A stretch of DNA of 64,000 nucleotides from Ornithinimicrobium avium (GCF_003351765.1 NZ_CP031229.1:1550001-1614000); one strand, 5' to 3'. Counted from the first letter of the stretch, positions 1-10,263 are shown. Numbers and translations are program-made. The notes: generated by a model from the sequence alone, not told the origin.

Positions 1-145
1 TGTGACGACGGGGGTATGGGGTGCGGCCGGCGTCCTCGTCGCGCTCGCCACCGGGGCGGGCGGGGCGGTCCCGGGGATCGTCGGCCTGGCGCTGGCGGCG
101 GGGTGCCTGGTGGCCTGTCTGCGGAACGTGGGGTCGTCGCGCTAG
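1..145 (+). CDS. C-terminal end of an unidentified membrane protein (partial, left edge)
   Basis: An open frame enters from the left edge and stops at TAG 143-145. The roughly 48 visible residues are almost all Ala, Gly, Val and Leu with a short basic tail, as expected for one or two membrane segments at the end of an integral membrane protein. There is too little sequence to name a family. It converges on the minus-strand gene that ends at 142, so the two stop codons overlap by a few bases. A GTG at position 2 could formally start it, but a protein beginning exactly at the window edge is unlikely. Confidence 0.45.
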   Translation, partial: VTTGVWGAAGVLVALATGAGGAVPGIVGLALAAGCLVACLRNVGSSR

Positions 146-882
146 AACGGATGTTCCGGCTGAGCGGCCGATCTGGAGTCGCCTTCGCCACACACCTGAG
201 GAGGGGGGCCCTCGGCTGGCCGTACGTTGCGCCACCTTGCCGGGTTCCCACGCACCGCCCATGTCCGGATCGCAGTCGTGGCGAGCAAGACCGAAACGGT
301 GGCTCGAGCGATGGACCAGTTGGCGGGGTCGTCCTGTAGCGGAACCCACGGTCGAAAGTCTTCTAGACCCTGGACGACGAACATGGCCAAGCCCAAGCCC
401 CACGCCGTCAGCACGCCGACGATCGATCCCAAGAATCGGATGGCTAGCATCGAGACGCATCCGAGCGTCACCGCGTTCAACAGAACCATTGTGGTGGCGA
501 CGTCCGTATAGAGTCCCCGGAATTCCAGAATGAAGCCAAACTGTTCGTGGCGCGCGAGGCCGTTCCCATCCTGGATCCGCAGGACCAGGAACGACGCCAG
601 CAGTCCAGCTGGCACCGCCACGACCGCCGCAGCGCCACCGACGGCGTCGTGAGGCCACGTCCTCCGGCCGCCCTCGAAGTCGATCAGTCGTGGTTCGACG
701 GCGAGAAGGGAGAAGGGGGTCAGCAACAGCGCCGTCCACTCCCACCCGAGGACCGCTCTCCCCTCTATTCCTGCCACCGCGAGCCTTGTCTGGACGAACC
801 ATGAGGCCAAAGAGAGCAGGAAGGTTGCCGCAACGACACCAGGAAGGACAAGGAGATAGCGGCCACGGCCCCACTCAGCCAC
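142..882 (-). CDS. Multi-pass membrane protein of the exporter cassette (246 aa)
   Basis: I do not recognise a named family. About six hydrophobic stretches can be seen (near residues 9-30, 45-60, 80-100, 125-150, 150-172 and 185-205) with a polar C-terminal tail. Its ATG lies inside the end of the upstream membrane protein (8-base overlap), so the two are probably translationally coupled. With the ABC ATPase and the small secreted protein further upstream, all on the minus strand, it forms a four-gene unit. I infer that it is one half of the membrane part of an ABC exporter or of the associated self-protection system. Confidence 0.65.
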   Translation of the reverse strand: MAEWGRGRYLLVLPGVVAATFLLSLASWFVQTRLAVAGIEGRAVLGWEWTALLLTPFSLLAVEPRLIDFEGGRRTWPHDAVGGAAAVVAVPAGLLASFLVLRIQDGNGLARHEQFGFILEFRGLYTDVATTMVLLNAVTLGCVSMLAIRFLGSIVGVLTAWGLGLAMFVVQGLEDFRPWVPLQDDPANWSIARATVSVLLATTAIRTWAVRGNPARWRNVRPAEGPPPQVCGEGDSRSAAQPEHPF

Positions 883-2161
883 GATTCCGGCTTTCCGGTT
901 CTTCAGCTTGGCACTGGGTCAGTGCGGGGAGCTCGCGAGCGAACCACTCCTCGAAAGCAGGGTCGTCCAGGGCACCCACGCCCGCCTCGTCGGCAGCCGA
1001 GGGCGCCGGCAAACCGGCGCGGGACATCAACCTTGCGAGGACCGCATCCGCGACGGCGGACGGCTCCCCATACCCGGGAAGGGGAGCCCCCGTGACTGCA
1101 TCGACGTGCTGGGTGCAGGCCAGGACACCGGACAACTCCACGGCGACGGGATACGTGCTCTGGAAGGCGGTGTTCTCTCGTGATCCCACAGCATAGCCGC
1201 TCACGACCATGATGCCTTGCCTGGACTCCCCGTTCTTCTCAGCCAAGGCGTTCAACGCCGAGCCTTCCACCGAACGTGGCCGAACGTCAGGCGGGAGTAT
1301 CGAGACGAGCTCAGCGACCGATGGTGACCACACCATCACCTCACCTCGGTGCTCGACAAGATCGCAGTAGTTGGTCTCGGCGATGCTGTGGCACCAGCGA
1401 GTGGGCGAAGGGTCGTCCCAGTAAAGCGGGACCGTTAGCAGACTCCCGGCGCCGGTGATCATGGCTGCGGCCCCTGTCAGCGCGTTGCGCAGAACGCGAC
1501 CACGCCTGGGAAGCAGTTGCGCCGCGACTCCTGACGTGCCAGCGATCAGCACTGCGGCATACAGCCCGACTCGCATGATCTCCGTGCTCAGAACGAGCTC
1601 CTGGCCGGCATTGGGGGAGCCTGTTCCCCAAAATGGCGCCCAAGGCGGGATCTTGCCGCCGATCTGAGCGGGCGCCAGGTAGCACGCGACAAGGAGGGGC
1701 GCCGCGAGCATCCCGGCACGACCCACCATCAGGCCCGCGAGAGTGCCGGCCAATGGCCACAGCAGGAACGACAGCAGGGCGGCGACGAGTCCCATGAGGT
1801 CGGTCGCTCGCAGCGGGACGAGTCTCGACCCGGCCACTGCCTGAAAAATACCGGGTGACAGCGCCAGGATGTGACCGAAGGCTGCACCGCCACAGATTGG
1901 TGCGACAAGTCTTGCCACGCCAGCCCAGGCGTTCCCAGCCCTCCCTGGCACCACCGAGTTCGGCGACCATCCCGAAGACACTCCGGCTGCCACGATCGCC
2001 GACACCGCACCTGGCAGCACCTGGTAGTCCCGGGCGACCACGACCAGACGCCCCCATGTCGTCGGTGGCCATCCCCAGACCGGGAAGACAGTCAGCCCCA
2101 ACAGGAGGATGACACCTGCCTGCGTCAGGGCGATTCTCGTTGACGGACGACGATGCAACAC
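875..2161 (-). CDS. Membrane protein with large extracytoplasmic C-terminal region, ABC-associated (428 aa)
   Basis: The N-terminal 270 or so residues hold about seven hydrophobic segments (first near residues 9-29). The last 150 residues or so are soluble and include Cys residues near a 'YCDL' motif and in 'LACTQ', so they probably lie outside the membrane. It starts 8 bases after the ATPase gene and overlaps the next membrane gene by 8 bases, which is tight operon packing. The summed length of the two membrane proteins (about 670 aa) is near that of the single bacteriocin-associated membrane protein found with lactococcin-972-type exporters. That comparison is inference only; no family motif was recognised. 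Confidence 0.65.
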   Translation of the reverse strand: MLHRRPSTRIALTQAGVILLLGLTVFPVWGWPPTTWGRLVVVARDYQVLPGAVSAIVAAGVSSGWSPNSVVPGRAGNAWAGVARLVAPICGGAAFGHILALSPGIFQAVAGSRLVPLRATDLMGLVAALLSFLLWPLAGTLAGLMVGRAGMLAAPLLVACYLAPAQIGGKIPPWAPFWGTGSPNAGQELVLSTEIMRVGLYAAVLIAGTSGVAAQLLPRRGRVLRNALTGAAAMITGAGSLLTVPLYWDDPSPTRWCHSIAETNYCDLVEHRGEVMVWSPSVAELVSILPPDVRPRSVEGSALNALAEKNGESRQGIMVVSGYAVGSRENTAFQSTYPVAVELSGVLACTQHVDAVTGAPLPGYGEPSAVADAVLARLMSRAGLPAPSAADEAGVGALDDPAFEEWFARELPALTQCQAEEPESRNRG

Positions 2162-2169
2162 GGAGGGTC

Positions 2170-2895
2170 TCAGCCGCCGACGAGGCGCAGGTATGCCGAT
2201 TCAAGACCCTGCGTCCCCTCCTCATGAGGCGACAGCTCACCTGTCTGTCCCGCAAAGCGGACCTTCCCATGATCGAGCACGACCAATCTCTGAGCGATCG
2301 GCGTCAAATCCTCTAGGATGTGCGTGCTAAGAAGGACGGTTCGTGTCTCCGCAAGCTCTCCGAGGAGAGCACGCAAGGAGGCTCGTTGCGCGGGATCCAG
2401 GCCAACAGTGGGCTCGTCGAGCAGGAGGACACTGGGATCATGCGCGAGAGCACACGCGATTCCTAGCCGTTGTCTCATTCCTCCGGAAAGAGCACGGGCA
2501 CGCACATCCGTCCGATCTGCGAGATCGACGATCGCCAGGACAGACGCGGTGCGTTCAGCCAGCATGTTCTTGGGCACTCCGCGCGCCCAGGCCGCATACA
2601 TGACGTTGTCGTCGCAGGACTTGAGACCCATCAGGCGGAAACGTTGTGGCAGGTATCCCACTTTCGAGAAATATGCCAGCTCGCCCCCATCAGGTTGATC
2701 CGAGAGGCGTTCACCGTCGAAGGTGAGCGAGCCGCGAGCCGGCCTTCTCATTCCGGCGAGCACCGTCATGAGCGTGGTCTTTCCAGCGCCATTGGGCCCC
2801 AGAAGACCGGTCAGCCCGACGGGCAGCTGCAGGCTGACGTCATCGATCACTACCTTGCCGCCGCGTCGCACGGTGACACCGTCAGCCTGCAGCAT
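2170..2895 (-). CDS. ABC transporter ATP-binding protein (241 aa)
   Basis: This is a complete nucleotide-binding domain of about the usual 240 residues. It has Walker A GPNGAGKTT (about residues 34-42), a Q-loop in 'GYLPQRF', the signature LSGGMRQR, Walker B VLLLDEPTVGLDP and a switch His in 'LLSTHI'. The type fits ABC-2-like exporters acting on peptides, antibiotics or other cargo. It lies 40 bases downstream of a small secreted-protein gene and 8 bases upstream of a membrane protein, so it very likely powers export of, or immunity to, that small protein. ATG start at 2895. Confidence 0.9.
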   Translation of the reverse strand: MLQADGVTVRRGGKVVIDDVSLQLPVGLTGLLGPNGAGKTTLMTVLAGMRRPARGSLTFDGERLSDQPDGGELAYFSKVGYLPQRFRLMGLKSCDDNVMYAAWARGVPKNMLAERTASVLAIVDLADRTDVRARALSGGMRQRLGIACALAHDPSVLLLDEPTVGLDPAQRASLRALLGELAETRTVLLSTHILEDLTPIAQRLVVLDHGKVRFAGQTGELSPHEEGTQGLESAYLRLVGG

Positions 2896-2934
2896 GCGCT
2901 CCTCCGATTGGGACCCGCGGCAGCGCAGGTGCGC

Positions 2935-3309
2935 TCAACTGTTGCCGAAGCGGAAGTTCGCCGACTGGTAGCTGTTGGGCGTACCGATGGCTTTGGTGTA
3001 GTAGTCCCAGCCGCTGACCCCCGCAGCAGAGACCAGCCGACTGCCCGTAGCAAGATAGAAGGAGCCCTTCGCCACCAGCGGGTCGGTCCAATAGGGGTAG
3101 AAGTGACGCAGTTCGCCAGTGACCGTCGTAGCGGAGGAGCAGTCGCTGCGCCCATACTTCCCGTACACGCTCGATCCTGAAGCATACGGCGTGTTCGCCC
3201 AGTTCCGGCAGCCAGCCGCCTCTGCCGTCGCACCACTCAAGACCGAGGGCGCCAAGACCATCGCTGCGAGGGCCAGTGACGCAAACGTCGTCCGAAGTAT
3301 CTTCTTCAT
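2935..3309 (-). CDS. Small secreted protein heading an ABC exporter operon; possible bacteriocin-like peptide
   Basis: I chose the ATG at 3309 because it begins a classical signal peptide: MKK, a hydrophobic core to about residue 24, then an Ala-rich cleavage region ending near 'AEAA'. An upstream in-frame ATG at 3321 and a longer frame to 3381 are less likely. The mature part is roughly 95 residues, rich in Tyr, Ser and Gly with two Cys. A pattern of 'VYGKYG..SATTV', then 'AKGSFY', then 'YYTK' weakly resembles the lactococcin 972 family. It is the first gene of the exporter operon. The bacteriocin reading is inference; a secreted signal or structural protein is also possible. Confidence 0.6.
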   Translation of the reverse strand: MKKILRTTFASLALAAMVLAPSVLSGATAEAAGCRNWANTPYASGSSVYGKYGRSDCSSATTVTGELRHFYPYWTDPLVAKGSFYLATGSRLVSAAGVSGWDYYTKAIGTPNSYQSANFRFGNS

Positions 3310-3391
3310 CGCCCATCCCATTCCTGAGACCGGACCCCGTCGCCCGGTGGTGTTTGGGACGTTACCCCCCCCTCGGGACAATCGTCAACGG

Positions 3392-4666
<1,275 letters not shown>

Positions 4667-4774
4667 TCGGACGTCCCTTCGTCGTCGGTCCCGTCGTGCC
4701 TGTCCCCCGACGGTACCTTGCCCTGCTGCCGGGGCACAGTGTTTTGCGCCCCTGGCGCAGGCGTGTTGCCAGGT

Positions 4775-4788
4775 GTCCGCTCTCAGCG
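4775..4788 (-). promoter_or_regulatory. ClgR-like operator upstream of clpX
   Basis: The sequence GTCCGC-N5-GCG (4775-4788) has the layout GTTCGC-N5-GCG reported for ClgR sites of actinobacterial clp genes. It closely matches the site upstream of clpP1 in this window: both end in CAGCGCA or GAGCGCA after a five-base spacer. It sits 109 bp upstream of the clpX start. No clgR gene is in the window, so regulation is inference from site similarity. Confidence 0.5.
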
Positions 4789-4795
4789 CAACGGC

Positions 4796-5197
4796 TCAGA
4801 CGAGCAGCAGCCCGACCCCCGCGGCGACGACGCCGAGGACCAGGCAGGCGGCCCCGGCCCAGATCAGCGCGCGCAGGCCGTTGGGCGCTGCCGGGTCGCG
4901 ACCCACGGCGGAGAGGAAGAAGCCGGCCGGCATGAGGATCGCGGCGAGGAGCACCAGCCCGGACAGCGGGCGCCAGGGCGCGGCCACGCCGGCCAGGTCG
5001 ACGAAGAGGGTGACCAGCAGGCCGAGGATGACAAGCACCCCCGCGTGGGCGTGCCCCGCCCGGAAGTAGCTCTGCTGCAGCGCGTTGGCCGGCACCCCTC
5101 CGCCGACCACGCGCAGGAGGAAGGTGCCGCCGTAGGCGACGGCGACGACGGTGAGCAGGACCACGCCACCGGTGGTGGCAGCCGTCGGGGAGAGCAC
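4796..5197 (-). CDS. Small integral membrane protein divergent from a TetR regulator (133 aa)
   Basis: An unnamed membrane protein with about four hydrophobic segments and a 'GHAHAG' motif after the first. The frame can be extended to an ATG at 5251. I prefer the GTG at 5197 because GGAG lies six bases before it, the protein then begins directly with its first membrane helix, and the longer version would run through a palindromic operator. It is divergent from the tetR-like gene at 5278, so it is the probable target of that regulator. The substrate or role cannot be read from the sequence. Confidence 0.7.
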   Translation of the reverse strand: MLSPTAATTGGVVLLTVVAVAYGGTFLLRVVGGGVPANALQQSYFRAGHAHAGVLVILGLLVTLFVDLAGVAAPWRPLSGLVLLAAILMPAGFFLSAVGRDPAAPNGLRALIWAGAACLVLGVVAAGVGLLLV

Positions 5198-5223
5198 GGG
5201 AGGCTCCGTTCGGTCGGTGAATG

Positions 5224-5280
5224 TTGCCACTGGCAAGTTTAGGTGCCGCACCGAGATGTGTCCAGTGGTAAGTTTGGATG
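5224..5280. promoter_or_regulatory. Two related palindromic operators between a membrane-protein gene and tetR
   Basis: TTGCCACTGGCAA at 5224-5236 is a perfect 13-base palindrome. TGTCCAGTGGTAA at 5259-5271 is an imperfect version. Both are followed by AAGTTT in the same orientation, so the block is a 19-base direct repeat (5227-5245 and 5262-5280) with 35-base spacing. The second copy runs into the ATG of the regulator gene. The arrangement is typical for TetR autoregulation and repression of a divergent gene; binding itself is inferred. Confidence 0.55.
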
Positions 5281-5895
5281 GTGCACGCTCCCGCTCCCTA
5301 TCACCACGGCGACCTGCCCCAGGCCATCCTCGCCGCGGCCGCCACCGCGGTCGGCCGCGACGGCGTCGCCGCGCTGAGCCTGCGCTCGCTCGCCCAGGAG
5401 GTCGGCGTCAGCCACACCGCGCCGCGCCACCACTTCGGCGACAAGCGCGGCGTCGTGACCGCCCTCGCCGCACAGGGGTACGACGACCTGGCCCTCGCCC
5501 TGCGCCGCGCCGGCTCGGGCGGGACGTTCCTCGACGTCGGCGTCGCCTACGTCGGGTGGGCGCTCGACCACGGCGCCCACTACCAGGTGATGTTCCGCCC
5601 AGAGCTGGTCGACACCGCCGACCCGGCCCACGAGGCGGCGCTCGGCGGCCTGCGCCACGCGCTCGTGGAGAGCCTGGACGGCACGGTGCCCACGCCCGAC
5701 GGCGGGAACGGCATCCCCGTCCTCGGCCTGGCCGCGTGGAGCATCGTCCACGGCTTCGTCACGCTCGCGCTGGCCGACAGCCTGCCGCTGCCCCCGGGCG
5801 ACCGCCGGGCGGCCACGCTCGCTCTCGCCCGCTCCACGCTCGCTCGGCTGGACACCACTCCGGGCACGACGGAGCCCGCCACCCCCGAGGGGTGA
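5278..5895 (+). CDS. TetR/AcrR family transcriptional regulator (205 aa)
   Basis: The N-terminal helix-turn-helix domain (about residues 10-60) has the TetR pattern: 'GDLPQAILAAA', 'LSLRSLAQEVGVS' and a recognition helix ending 'HHFGDKRGV'. The rest is the variable ligand/dimer domain, with about the usual 190-205 residues. The ATG at 5278 lies within the second operator copy, so the message is leaderless or has a very short leader. The gene diverges from the small membrane protein at 4796-5197, which it probably represses. The ligand is unknown. Confidence 0.9.
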   Translation: MVHAPAPYHHGDLPQAILAAAATAVGRDGVAALSLRSLAQEVGVSHTAPRHHFGDKRGVVTALAAQGYDDLALALRRAGSGGTFLDVGVAYVGWALDHGAHYQVMFRPELVDTADPAHEAALGGLRHALVESLDGTVPTPDGGNGIPVLGLAAWSIVHGFVTLALADSLPLPPGDRRAATLALARSTLARLDTTPGTTEPATPEG

Positions 5896-5931
5896 CGGGC
5901 TCCGGACGGACGCCTCACGGCATACCCGTGC

Positions 5932-6615
5932 TCAGTCGTCCTGGGACGCCTTGCGCGAGGCGAGGACCTCGTCGACGAGGCCGTACTCCTTGGCCTCGGC
6001 GGCGGTGAGGATCTTGTCCCGCTCGATGTCCTTCTGGACCTGCTCGACCGTCTTGCCGGAGTGCAGGGCCCAGGTCTCCTCCAGCCAGGCGCGCATCCGC
6101 AGCACCTCGTTGGCCTGGATCTCGATGTCGGAGGCCTGCCCGTAGTCACCGCCGGCCAGGGCCGGCTGGTGGATGAGCACCCGGGCGTTGGGCAGCGCGA
6201 AACGCTTGCCCGGTGCGCCGGCGGCCAGCAGCACGGCGGCCGCGGAGGCGGCCTGGCCGATGACGAACGTCTGCACGTCCGGCTTGATGTACTGCATGGT
6301 GTCGTAGATCGCGGTGAGCGCGGTGAACGAGCCGCCGGGGCTGTTGATGTACATCAGGATGTCGCGGTCAGGGTCCTGGGACTCCAGCACGATCAGCTGG
6401 GCGATGATGTCGTCCGCCGAGGCGTCGTCCACCTGCACGCCGAGGAAGATGATGCGGTCCTCGAACAGCTTGGTGTAGGGGTCCTGGCGCTTCATCCCGT
6501 AGGCGGTGCGCTCCTCGAACTGCGGCAGGATGTAGCGGCTAGACGGGCCCGCGGGGGCCCGGCCGGTGCCTGCGGTCGGCGCCCAGGCGCCGCCTGCGTA
6601 GGGGTTGATGGTCAT
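5932..6615 (-). CDS. clpP2: ATP-dependent Clp protease proteolytic subunit 2
   Basis: A serine protease subunit that forms the mixed ClpP1P2 barrel of actinobacteria. Catalytic Ser is in 'IGQAASAAA' (about residue 124), His in 'VLIHQP' (about 149) and Asp in the 'DIERDK' segment (about 196-200). The N-terminal 25 or so residues are a Pro/Gly/Ala-rich propeptide, as in other ClpP2 proteins. The gene starts 30 bases after the clpP1 stop on the same strand, so the two form one operon. The mycobacterial ClpP2 hallmark 'IIFLGVQVDDASA' is present. Confidence 0.97.
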   Translation of the reverse strand: MTINPYAGGAWAPTAGTGRAPAGPSSRYILPQFEERTAYGMKRQDPYTKLFEDRIIFLGVQVDDASADDIIAQLIVLESQDPDRDILMYINSPGGSFTALTAIYDTMQYIKPDVQTFVIGQAASAAAVLLAAGAPGKRFALPNARVLIHQPALAGGDYGQASDIEIQANEVLRMRAWLEETWALHSGKTVEQVQKDIERDKILTAAEAKEYGLVDEVLASRKASQDD

Positions 6616-6645
6616 GGTGTCAGCTCTTCTCTGCTCGCGGGCCGG

Positions 6646-7257
6646 TCAGCGCTCGGGGGTGGCGTCCGTCGAGGCCTCGTAGACGTGGTCGACGAAGCCG
6701 TACTCCTTGGCCTCCGCGGCGGTGAACCAGCGGTCGCGGTCGGAGTCCCTCTCGATCTGATCGATGCTCTGCCCGGTGTGCTCGGCGATCAGCTCGGCCA
6801 TCTGCTTCTTGATGTGCAGCATCTGCTCGGCCTGGATCTTGATGTCCGAGGCGGTGCCGCCGATGCCGCCGGAGGGCTGGTGCATCATCACCCGGGCGTG
6901 GGGGGTCGCGTAGCGCTTGCCCTTGGTGCCGGCCGACAACAGGAACTGGCCCATCGAGGCGGCCAGCCCCATCGCCACGGTCGCGACGTCGTTGGGGACC
7001 CACTTCATGGTGTCGAAGATCGCCATCCCGGCGGTCACCGAGCCACCGGGGCTGTTGATGTAGAGCCAGATGTCGCTCTCGGGGTCCTCCGCGGAGAGCA
7101 GCAGCAGCTGGGCGCAGATCGCGTTCGCGTTGTCGTCGCGCACGTCCGAGCCGAGGAAGATGATCCGCTCCTTCAGGAGCCGGTTGTAGATCTGGTCGTC
7201 CAGCCCGGCGACCGGGCGGTCAGCCATGGTCGGACTCGTCTCGTTCCCGCTGGTCAT
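6646..7257 (-). CDS. clpP1: ATP-dependent Clp protease proteolytic subunit 1
   Basis: First gene of the clpP1-clpP2 operon. I chose the ATG at 7257 because GAGGA stands six bases before it, giving 203 residues, close to the family norm; the open frame continues far upstream through non-coding DNA. Catalytic Ser is in 'MGLAASMGQ' (about residue 101), His in 'VMMHQPSGG' (about 126), and the Asp in the conserved C-terminal 'DSDRDR' region. It acts as a tetradecameric peptidase with ClpP2 and with ClpX or ClpC. A ClgR-like site lies about 130 bp upstream. Confidence 0.97.
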   Translation of the reverse strand: MTSGNETSPTMADRPVAGLDDQIYNRLLKERIIFLGSDVRDDNANAICAQLLLLSAEDPESDIWLYINSPGGSVTAGMAIFDTMKWVPNDVATVAMGLAASMGQFLLSAGTKGKRYATPHARVMMHQPSGGIGGTASDIKIQAEQMLHIKKQMAELIAEHTGQSIDQIERDSDRDRWFTAAEAKEYGFVDHVYEASTDATPER

Positions 7258-7384
7258 GTGTCGTCCTCGTTCCTGGTATGCCGTGCAGGTGCGGTGCGTG
7301 CACCGCTCGCCTCCGGCTGGTTGGCGGGGCCTCTCAGTGACCCTAACGCCCGCCCCGCGCCGGACACTCCCGCAGGTCGGCCGT

Positions 7385-7398
7385 GTTCGCCCTGAGCG
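7385..7398 (-). promoter_or_regulatory. ClgR-like operator upstream of clpP1P2
   Basis: GTTCGC-N5-GCG at 7385-7398 is an exact match to the ClgR consensus known upstream of clpP1P2 in Corynebacterium and Mycobacterium. It lies 128 bp upstream of clpP1. A possible -10 TAGGGT (reverse strand, about 7340-7345) lies between it and the gene, which would suit an activator site. The same layout occurs upstream of clpX at 4775. Confidence 0.6.
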
Positions 7399-7431
7399 CA
7401 GCGCGCCGGGGCGGTGTCCGGACCCCGTGAG

Positions 7432-8462
<1,031 letters not shown>

Positions 8463-8477
8463 CCGCGAGGCACCGAG

Positions 8478-8524
8478 CCACCGCGACCCCCGGCCTTCGC
8501 AAGGAAGGTCGGGGGTCGCGGTGG
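8478..8524 (-). terminator. Strong hairpin terminator downstream of tig
   Basis: Two perfect 15-base arms (8478-8492 and 8510-8524, left arm CCACCGCGACCCCCG) enclose a 17-base loop that can itself fold (CCTT-CGC-AAGG). The hairpin begins 21 bases after the tig stop. There is no clear U tract on either strand, so it may act as an actinobacterial hairpin-only terminator, possibly for both converging genes. Confidence 0.75.
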
Positions 8525-8544
8525 TGTCGCGGTGAGCTCGGGGC

Positions 8545-9954
8545 TCAGGCCTTGGCCTCGTCGGCCTCCGGCTCGGCGACGACCTCGGCAGCGTCCTCGT
8601 CGGTCTCGTCGGCGAGGTCCTGGACGGCGACGTCCTCGAGGTCCGCGTCGGCGTCCTCGGCCAGGTCCTCGTCCTCGTCCTCGTCGTCCTCCGGGTCGAT
8701 CGCGTCCAGGTCGACGACGTTGCCGTCGGTGTCGGTCACGGTCGCGGACTCGAGCACCGAGGCCAGCGCCTTGCGGCGGCCGACCTCGCTGACCATGGAG
8801 GAGACCTGGCCCGCCTGGTCGATCTGCTGGGCGAACTCCTGGGGGTTCATGCCGTACTGCTGGGCGGTCATCATGATGTACTCGATGAGCTCGCCCTGGT
8901 CGACCTCGACGGAGTCGCGCTCGACGAGGGCGTCGAGCAGGAACTGGGTCCGCATCGCCTTGGTCGTGGACTCGGTGACCTCGGCACGGTGCTCGTCGTC
9001 CTCCAGGCGGCTCTCGCCCTCGAGGTGACGGTGCACCTCGGCCTCGACGAGGTTCTCGGGCACCGGGATCTCGACCATCGCCAGCATCGCGTCGAGGACC
9101 TTGTCGCGCGCGCTGACGCCCTGCTCGAAGCGGGCGGCCTGGTCGGCCTGCTTGCGCAGGTCCTCGCGCAGCTCCTCCAGGGTGTCGTGCGGGCTGGCCA
9201 GCTGGGCGAACTCGTCGTCCAGCTCGGGCAGCTCGCGTGCCTTGACGGCGGTCACGGTGACGGTGACGTCCGCCTCCTCGCCCGCGCGGTCGCCACCGGC
9301 GAGCGGGGCCTTGAACTCGACGGTCTCGCCGGCCTTCGTGCCGCGCAGCGCCTTGTCCAGGCCCTCGAGCATGTTGCCGGCGCCGATCTCGTAGGAGACA
9401 CCGGTGACGGAGTCGATCTCCTCCTCGCCGATCCTGGCGGACAGGTCGATGGTGGTGTGGTCGCCGGTCTTGGCCTTGCGGGTGATCGGCGTCAGGGTCG
9501 CGAAACGGCCGCGCAGCGCCTCCATCCGGGTCTCGACGTCCTCGTCGGTCGCGCCGGCCGGGTCCACCTCGACGGAGATGCCGGAGAAGTCGGGCACCTC
9601 GAACTCGGGGACGATGTCGACCTCGGCGTCGAAGGCGAGGTCCTGGCCCTCCTCGAGGGGGAGCTGGGTCAGGTTGACGTCCGGCTGGCCGATCGGCTTG
9701 AGGTCGTGCTCGGCGACGGCCTGGGTGTAGAACTCCGGGAGCGCCTCGTTGACGGCCTCCTGCACCACCGAGCCGCGGCCGAAGCGCTGGTCGATGATCC
9801 GGTTGGGGACCTTGCCCTTGCGGAAGCCGGGCACCTGCACCTGGGCGCCGATGGCGCGGTAGGCCGCGTCCAGACGCGGCTTGAGGTCGGCGGCGGGGAC
9901 CTCGACGGTCAGCTTGACCCGGGTCGGGGTCAGTGTCTCGACAGCGCTCTTCAC
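8545..9954 (-). CDS. tig: Trigger factor, ribosome-associated chaperone and prolyl isomerase
   Basis: Trigger factor binds the ribosome exit tunnel and folds nascent chains. The GTG at 9954 was chosen because it begins 'VKSAVETLTPTRVKL', matching the conserved trigger factor N-terminus, and GGAG lies eight bases upstream. The ribosome-binding signature is seen as 'GFRKGKVP' near residue 45. The central FKBP-like domain follows, then the helical arms. The C-terminus is a long Asp/Glu/Ala-rich acidic tail, common in actinobacterial versions. At 469 residues the length is normal. It lies upstream of the clp block, in the usual actinobacterial neighbourhood. Confidence 0.97.
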   Translation of the reverse strand: MKSAVETLTPTRVKLTVEVPAADLKPRLDAAYRAIGAQVQVPGFRKGKVPNRIIDQRFGRGSVVQEAVNEALPEFYTQAVAEHDLKPIGQPDVNLTQLPLEEGQDLAFDAEVDIVPEFEVPDFSGISVEVDPAGATDEDVETRMEALRGRFATLTPITRKAKTGDHTTIDLSARIGEEEIDSVTGVSYEIGAGNMLEGLDKALRGTKAGETVEFKAPLAGGDRAGEEADVTVTVTAVKARELPELDDEFAQLASPHDTLEELREDLRKQADQAARFEQGVSARDKVLDAMLAMVEIPVPENLVEAEVHRHLEGESRLEDDEHRAEVTESTTKAMRTQFLLDALVERDSVEVDQGELIEYIMMTAQQYGMNPQEFAQQIDQAGQVSSMVSEVGRRKALASVLESATVTDTDGNVVDLDAIDPEDDEDEDEDLAEDADADLEDVAVQDLADETDEDAAEVVAEPEADEAKA

Positions 9955-10025
9955 TGGTGGTGCTCCAGGGTTGTTGTGGGGGTATGCCGTGCCCGCGGGC
10001 ACGACTGTTTCGTCACCATGCTAGG

Positions 10026-10102
10026 TGGTCGGGGTAGCCGGATTCGAACCGGCGGCCTTCCGCTCCCAAAGCGGACGCGCTACCAAGCTGCGCCATACCC
10101 CG
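10026..10102 (-). tRNA. tRNA-Pro (anticodon TGG)
   Basis: Read on the minus strand it gives acceptor CGGGGTA paired with TACCCCG, a D-arm GCGC-GCGC, anticodon loop CTTTGGGAG with TGG in the centre, and a T-loop TTCGAAT. CCA is encoded (10026-10028). It lies between tig and a tRNA-Gly on the other strand. Confidence 0.96.
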
Positions 10103-10189
10103 TGGCTCCCGGTGCCGGAGCACGGTGGGCCGAGGGCTAGACTATCGGCTCGGTCGCACCGCCCGGACCACCCCGGGCACGGCCGACGT

Positions 10190-10263
10190 GCGGGTGTAGC
10201 TCAATGGTAGAGCCCCAGTCTTCCAAACTGGCTACGCGGGTTCGATTCCCGTCACCCGCTCCA
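10190..10263 (+). tRNA. tRNA-Gly (anticodon TCC)
   Basis: The acceptor arm GCGGGTG pairs with the 3' CACCCGC. The D-arm is GCTC/GAGC, the anticodon loop CTTCCAA carries TCC, and the T-loop is TTCGATT. The CCA end is encoded at 10261-10263. All stems are intact. Confidence 0.96.
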
